A DNA stretch of 7,722 nucleotides from Caulobacteraceae bacterium. Its GTDB lineage: Bacteria; Pseudomonadota; Alphaproteobacteria; Caulobacterales; Caulobacteraceae. Under the pieces are notes generated by a model. That model was given only the letters and a program-made list of their open reading frames with translations. It ran no database searches and was not told the origin of the DNA. The stretch spans positions 1 to 7,722 of the forward strand of contig JASLDZ010000490.1 in NCBI GenBank assembly GCA_030151985.1. Reading direction: 5' to 3'. Below are positions 5,798-7,722 of this stretch, one piece after another. Both the position numbers and the translations under genes were made by a program. Numbering within the stretch: position 1 is the stretch's first letter; each line of letters begins with the position of its first letter.

Positions 5798-6804
5798 CTC
5801 GCCCCCGCGACGCCCAGCTCGTTCCCGGCAGACCCGAAGGCTCGAGGCGGCCGCGCGCGGGTCCAGAGGAAGCCTGCGCCCCAGCTCAGGTGCATGATCA
5901 CCGCGCAGGCTCCGCTCGCGGCCGCGCAGGGCCGGCCCGACGCGACCCCCAGGGCCAGGCCGTAGACGAGCGCCGCCGCCACATAGCCGGCCGGCACCAC
6001 CCAGAAGATCGGCGCCGCAAGGCCCAGCAGCGCGCCGCCCGCGCAGGCCAGGACGATGGCCGGAGCCGCGAGCTGGCGGGCTTTCAGCTTCTGGCGCCAC
6101 TTCAGGCTCGTGCGTGCGCGGCCGACCCCGTAGCGGAAGTACTGCCGCATAAGGGCCAACGGCGTGGACCGTGGCCAGTAGTCGACCTCAAGCTCGGGAC
6201 AGAACCAGATCCGGTGTCCCGCCGCGTTCAGACGGATGTCCAACTCGGCGTCCTCGTTGGCGCCGAAGCTTTCGTCGTAGCCGCCGACTTCCAGAAAGGC
6301 CGCGCGCCGGAAGGCGGCGTGGTGGCCGTGGTCGATCCAGCGGCCCTCGCCCCCGATCCGATGCGCCGAACCGCCCGTGCCCAGCCGCGAGTTGCCGGCC
6401 GCCGCCACCGCCTCCTGAAAGCAGCTCTCCCCCACCGTACGCAGCCGCACCACCACGCTCGCGGCGCCGGTCTCGCTCAGGACGCGCTCCAGCCGCGCGA
6501 CATAGTCGTCCGGGTACCCCGCATGCGCGTCGATCCGAACCAGCGTCTCGACCTCGGGCGCGGCCTCGCGGGCGGCGAGGTTGCAGCCCGCCGCCTGCAG
6601 ACGCCGGGGGTTGTCCAGGAGGCGCACGCGCCCGTCCTCGCGCGCGATCTCCTCCACGATTTCGCGTGTGCGGTCGGTGCTCCCGCCGTCGGCCACGAAC
6701 AGCTCGCGAAGCGAGGCCGGGGCGTTCGCCAGGAGCTGGCGCAGGAGGGCGCCGACGTGGGCCTCCTCGTTCAGGGTGGGCACGACGACCGCCAGAGCCC
6801 TCAT
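5794..6804 (-). CDS. ExoA-like family 2 glycosyltransferase, membrane-anchored
   Basis: A 336-residue protein resembling the succinoglycan glucosyltransferase ExoA group. Motifs: AVVVPTLNEE (5-14), VADGGSTDRTREIV (37-50), NPRRLQAAGCNLA (65-77), LVRIDAHAGYPDDYV (88-102), GANEDAELDIRL (181-192) and QYFRYGVGRARTS (221-233). DAH in place of DXD is typical of this group. About three hydrophobic helices follow (roughly 247-264, 266-288 and 293-313), anchoring it in the inner membrane. In the family, ExoA adds a glucose by a beta-1,3 bond to a lipid-linked repeat unit; the same donor here is only a guess. The gene starts inside the stop of the upstream GT4 gene (ATGA) and ends in another ATGA with the downstream GT2, so all three are translationally coupled. 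There is no independent ribosome binding site, consistent with coupling. Confidence 0.9.
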   Translation of the reverse strand: MRALAVVVPTLNEEAHVGALLRQLLANAPASLRELFVADGGSTDRTREIVEEIAREDGRVRLLDNPRRLQAAGCNLAAREAAPEVETLVRIDAHAGYPDDYVARLERVLSETGAASVVVRLRTVGESCFQEAVAAAGNSRLGTGGSAHRIGGEGRWIDHGHHAAFRRAAFLEVGGYDESFGANEDAELDIRLNAAGHRIWFCPELEVDYWPRSTPLALMRQYFRYGVGRARTSLKWRQKLKARQLAAPAIVLACAGGALLGLAAPIFWVVPAGYVAAALVYGLALGVASGRPCAAASGACAVIMHLSWGAGFLWTRARPPRAFGSAGNELGVAGAR

Positions 6805-7722
6805 CGGCGCCGGCCCGGCTTCAGATCCTCAAGGTCGTCCAGCAGCGCCGACACGAACGCGGCCTGGGAGCGCTTGACGTCCAAGCGCGCGTCGATCGCC
6901 GCGGCGTGCTCGCGGAAGGCGGCGAGCGCCCCCGGCTCGACCAAGCGGTCCAACGCCCCTCGCAGCCCCTGCCCGTCCGCAAAGTCGAAGATGGCGTTCG
7001 CCGGCAGGTATTCACGGAAAACGTCGATGTCCGAGCCCAGGACCGGCGTCCCCGTCTTGAAGGCCTCGAGGAGCACGAGCGGCACGCCCTCGAACCGGGA
7101 AGGCATCAGAAGCACGTCCGCCGCCTTCAGATAGGCGATCGGGTCCTGCGTCCAGCCCTGCACGCGAACGTCCAGCCCGGTCTGGTCGCCCAGCGCCTCG
7201 AGCGTCTCGCGGAAGGGACCGGCGCCCACGAAGACGAAGGTCCAGCCCTTGAAGGCGCCCGGCTCGGCCTGCAGCTGGCTCACCAGCCGGTCCAGACCCT
7301 TCTGCGCGGCGTCGAAGCGACCGATGAAGAGCGCGATCCGGTTGCGCGATTCGATAGGCTTGGCGGGAGCCCCGCTGCCGGACGAGGGGGTCGGCGCGAC
7401 GTTCTCAACCACCATGACCGGCGCGCGCGCCCCCGCCCGCCGCAGCTGCGCCTTGATCGCCTCGGCCGGGACGATCCAGCGGTCCGGACGGGCGTACAGC
7501 CGCCGCTTCGAGGCGTCCAGGACAGCCGCAAGGCGTCCCCCCTTGCCCATCTCTCGCGCGCCGTGCGCCATGGGCACGTAGCTGATCATCGGCGTGCGTC
7601 GCGAAAGCCAGGTCATGGGGGTGGCGAGGTTCTCGATGCGCCCCTGGAGCATGAGAACGGCGTCATAGGGGGTCGCCTCGACGAAGGCCCTTGCGGCCCG
7701 GCCGTATCCCGGTCGCGCGAAG
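6801..7722 (-). CDS. Glycosyltransferase, GT4/GT1-type (cut by window end)
   Basis: The visible 306 residues are the C-terminal part of a GT-B fold glycosyltransferase. The frame stays open to the right edge (FARPGYGRAARAFVEATPYD), so ATG 7652 is internal and the true start is outside the window. Visible signatures, counted from the first residue seen: IALFIGRFDAAQKGLDRL (129-146), the start of the C-terminal nucleotide-binding domain; VFVGAGP (163-169); VQGWTQDPIAYLKAADVLLMPS (187-208), written here only as start and end; and RFEGVPLVLLEAFKTGTPVL (209-228) with the EX7E pair typical of GT4. It would transfer a sugar with retention of configuration onto a lipid-linked glycan. It is the furthest upstream gene visible of an operon coupled by ATGA overlaps to the ExoA-like and GT2 genes. 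Confidence 0.88.
   Translation of the reverse strand, partial: FARPGYGRAARAFVEATPYDAVLMLQGRIENLATPMTWLSRRTPMISYVPMAHGAREMGKGGRLAAVLDASKRRLYARPDRWIVPAEAIKAQLRRAGARAPVMVVENVAPTPSSGSGAPAKPIESRNRIALFIGRFDAAQKGLDRLVSQLQAEPGAFKGWTFVFVGAGPFRETLEALGDQTGLDVRVQGWTQDPIAYLKAADVLLMPSRFEGVPLVLLEAFKTGTPVLGSDIDVFREYLPANAIFDFADGQGLRGALDRLVEPGALAAFREHAAAIDARLDVKRSQAAFVSALLDDLEDLKPGRRR

Noticed and set aside
4715..5965. 416-codon plus-strand open frame opposite the two GT2 genes
   Set aside because: It mirrors two well-supported minus-strand glycosyltransferases and shows no domain of its own.
5798..6100. N-terminal extension of the second GT2 to 6100
   Set aside because: The extra 101 residues are compositionally random Arg/Gly/Ala sequence overlapping the ExoA-like gene. 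The ATGA junction at 5794-5797 gives a clean start.
1..7722. tRNA, rRNA, CRISPR array, insertion sequence or integration site
   Set aside because: No cloverleaf-like sequence, no regularly spaced repeats, no transposase or integrase reading frame and no long terminal repeats were found by reading.

Overview
The window looks like chromosomal DNA from a high-GC alphaproteobacterium. Caulobacterales (Caulobacter/Phenylobacterium-like) is my best guess. It rests on the GC-rich third codon positions, GTG starts, tight ATGA gene overlaps and the overall style of the encoded proteins, not on any marker gene. All eight protein-coding genes appear intact, apart from two cut by the window edges.

Left part (2-1377, plus strand): a two-gene unit. 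The first is the C-terminal end of an alpha-ketoglutarate/iron HExxH-type putative peptide beta-hydroxylase. The second is an ATP-grasp protein of the RimK/glutathione-synthetase type. Together they look like peptide- or small-molecule-tailoring enzymes. No precursor peptide is visible in the window.

Middle and right part (1519-7722, minus strand): a surface-glycan locus, transcribed right to left. A GT4-type glycosyltransferase (cut at the right edge), an ExoA-like membrane-anchored GT2 and a second GT2 overlap each other by ATGA (4 nt each) and surely form one operon. After a 193-bp gap come a Stealth-family sugar-phosphate transferase, a small secreted helical protein and a WbbL/rhamnosyltransferase-like GT2. 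Each of these has its own upstream gap (193, 149 and about 290 bp) holding inverted repeats, so they may have separate promoters. The GT2 and the ATP-grasp gene converge, with 141 bp between their ends.

Working model (inference): the four glycosyltransferases and the Stealth enzyme assemble an exo- or capsular polysaccharide with a possible phosphodiester linkage. The most striking non-coding signal is a perfect 22-bp palindrome 26 bp upstream of the Stealth start codon. It reads as a degenerate Pho box on both strands, which would link a phosphate-consuming glycan step to phosphate supply. No tRNA, rRNA, CRISPR array, insertion sequence or attachment site was seen.
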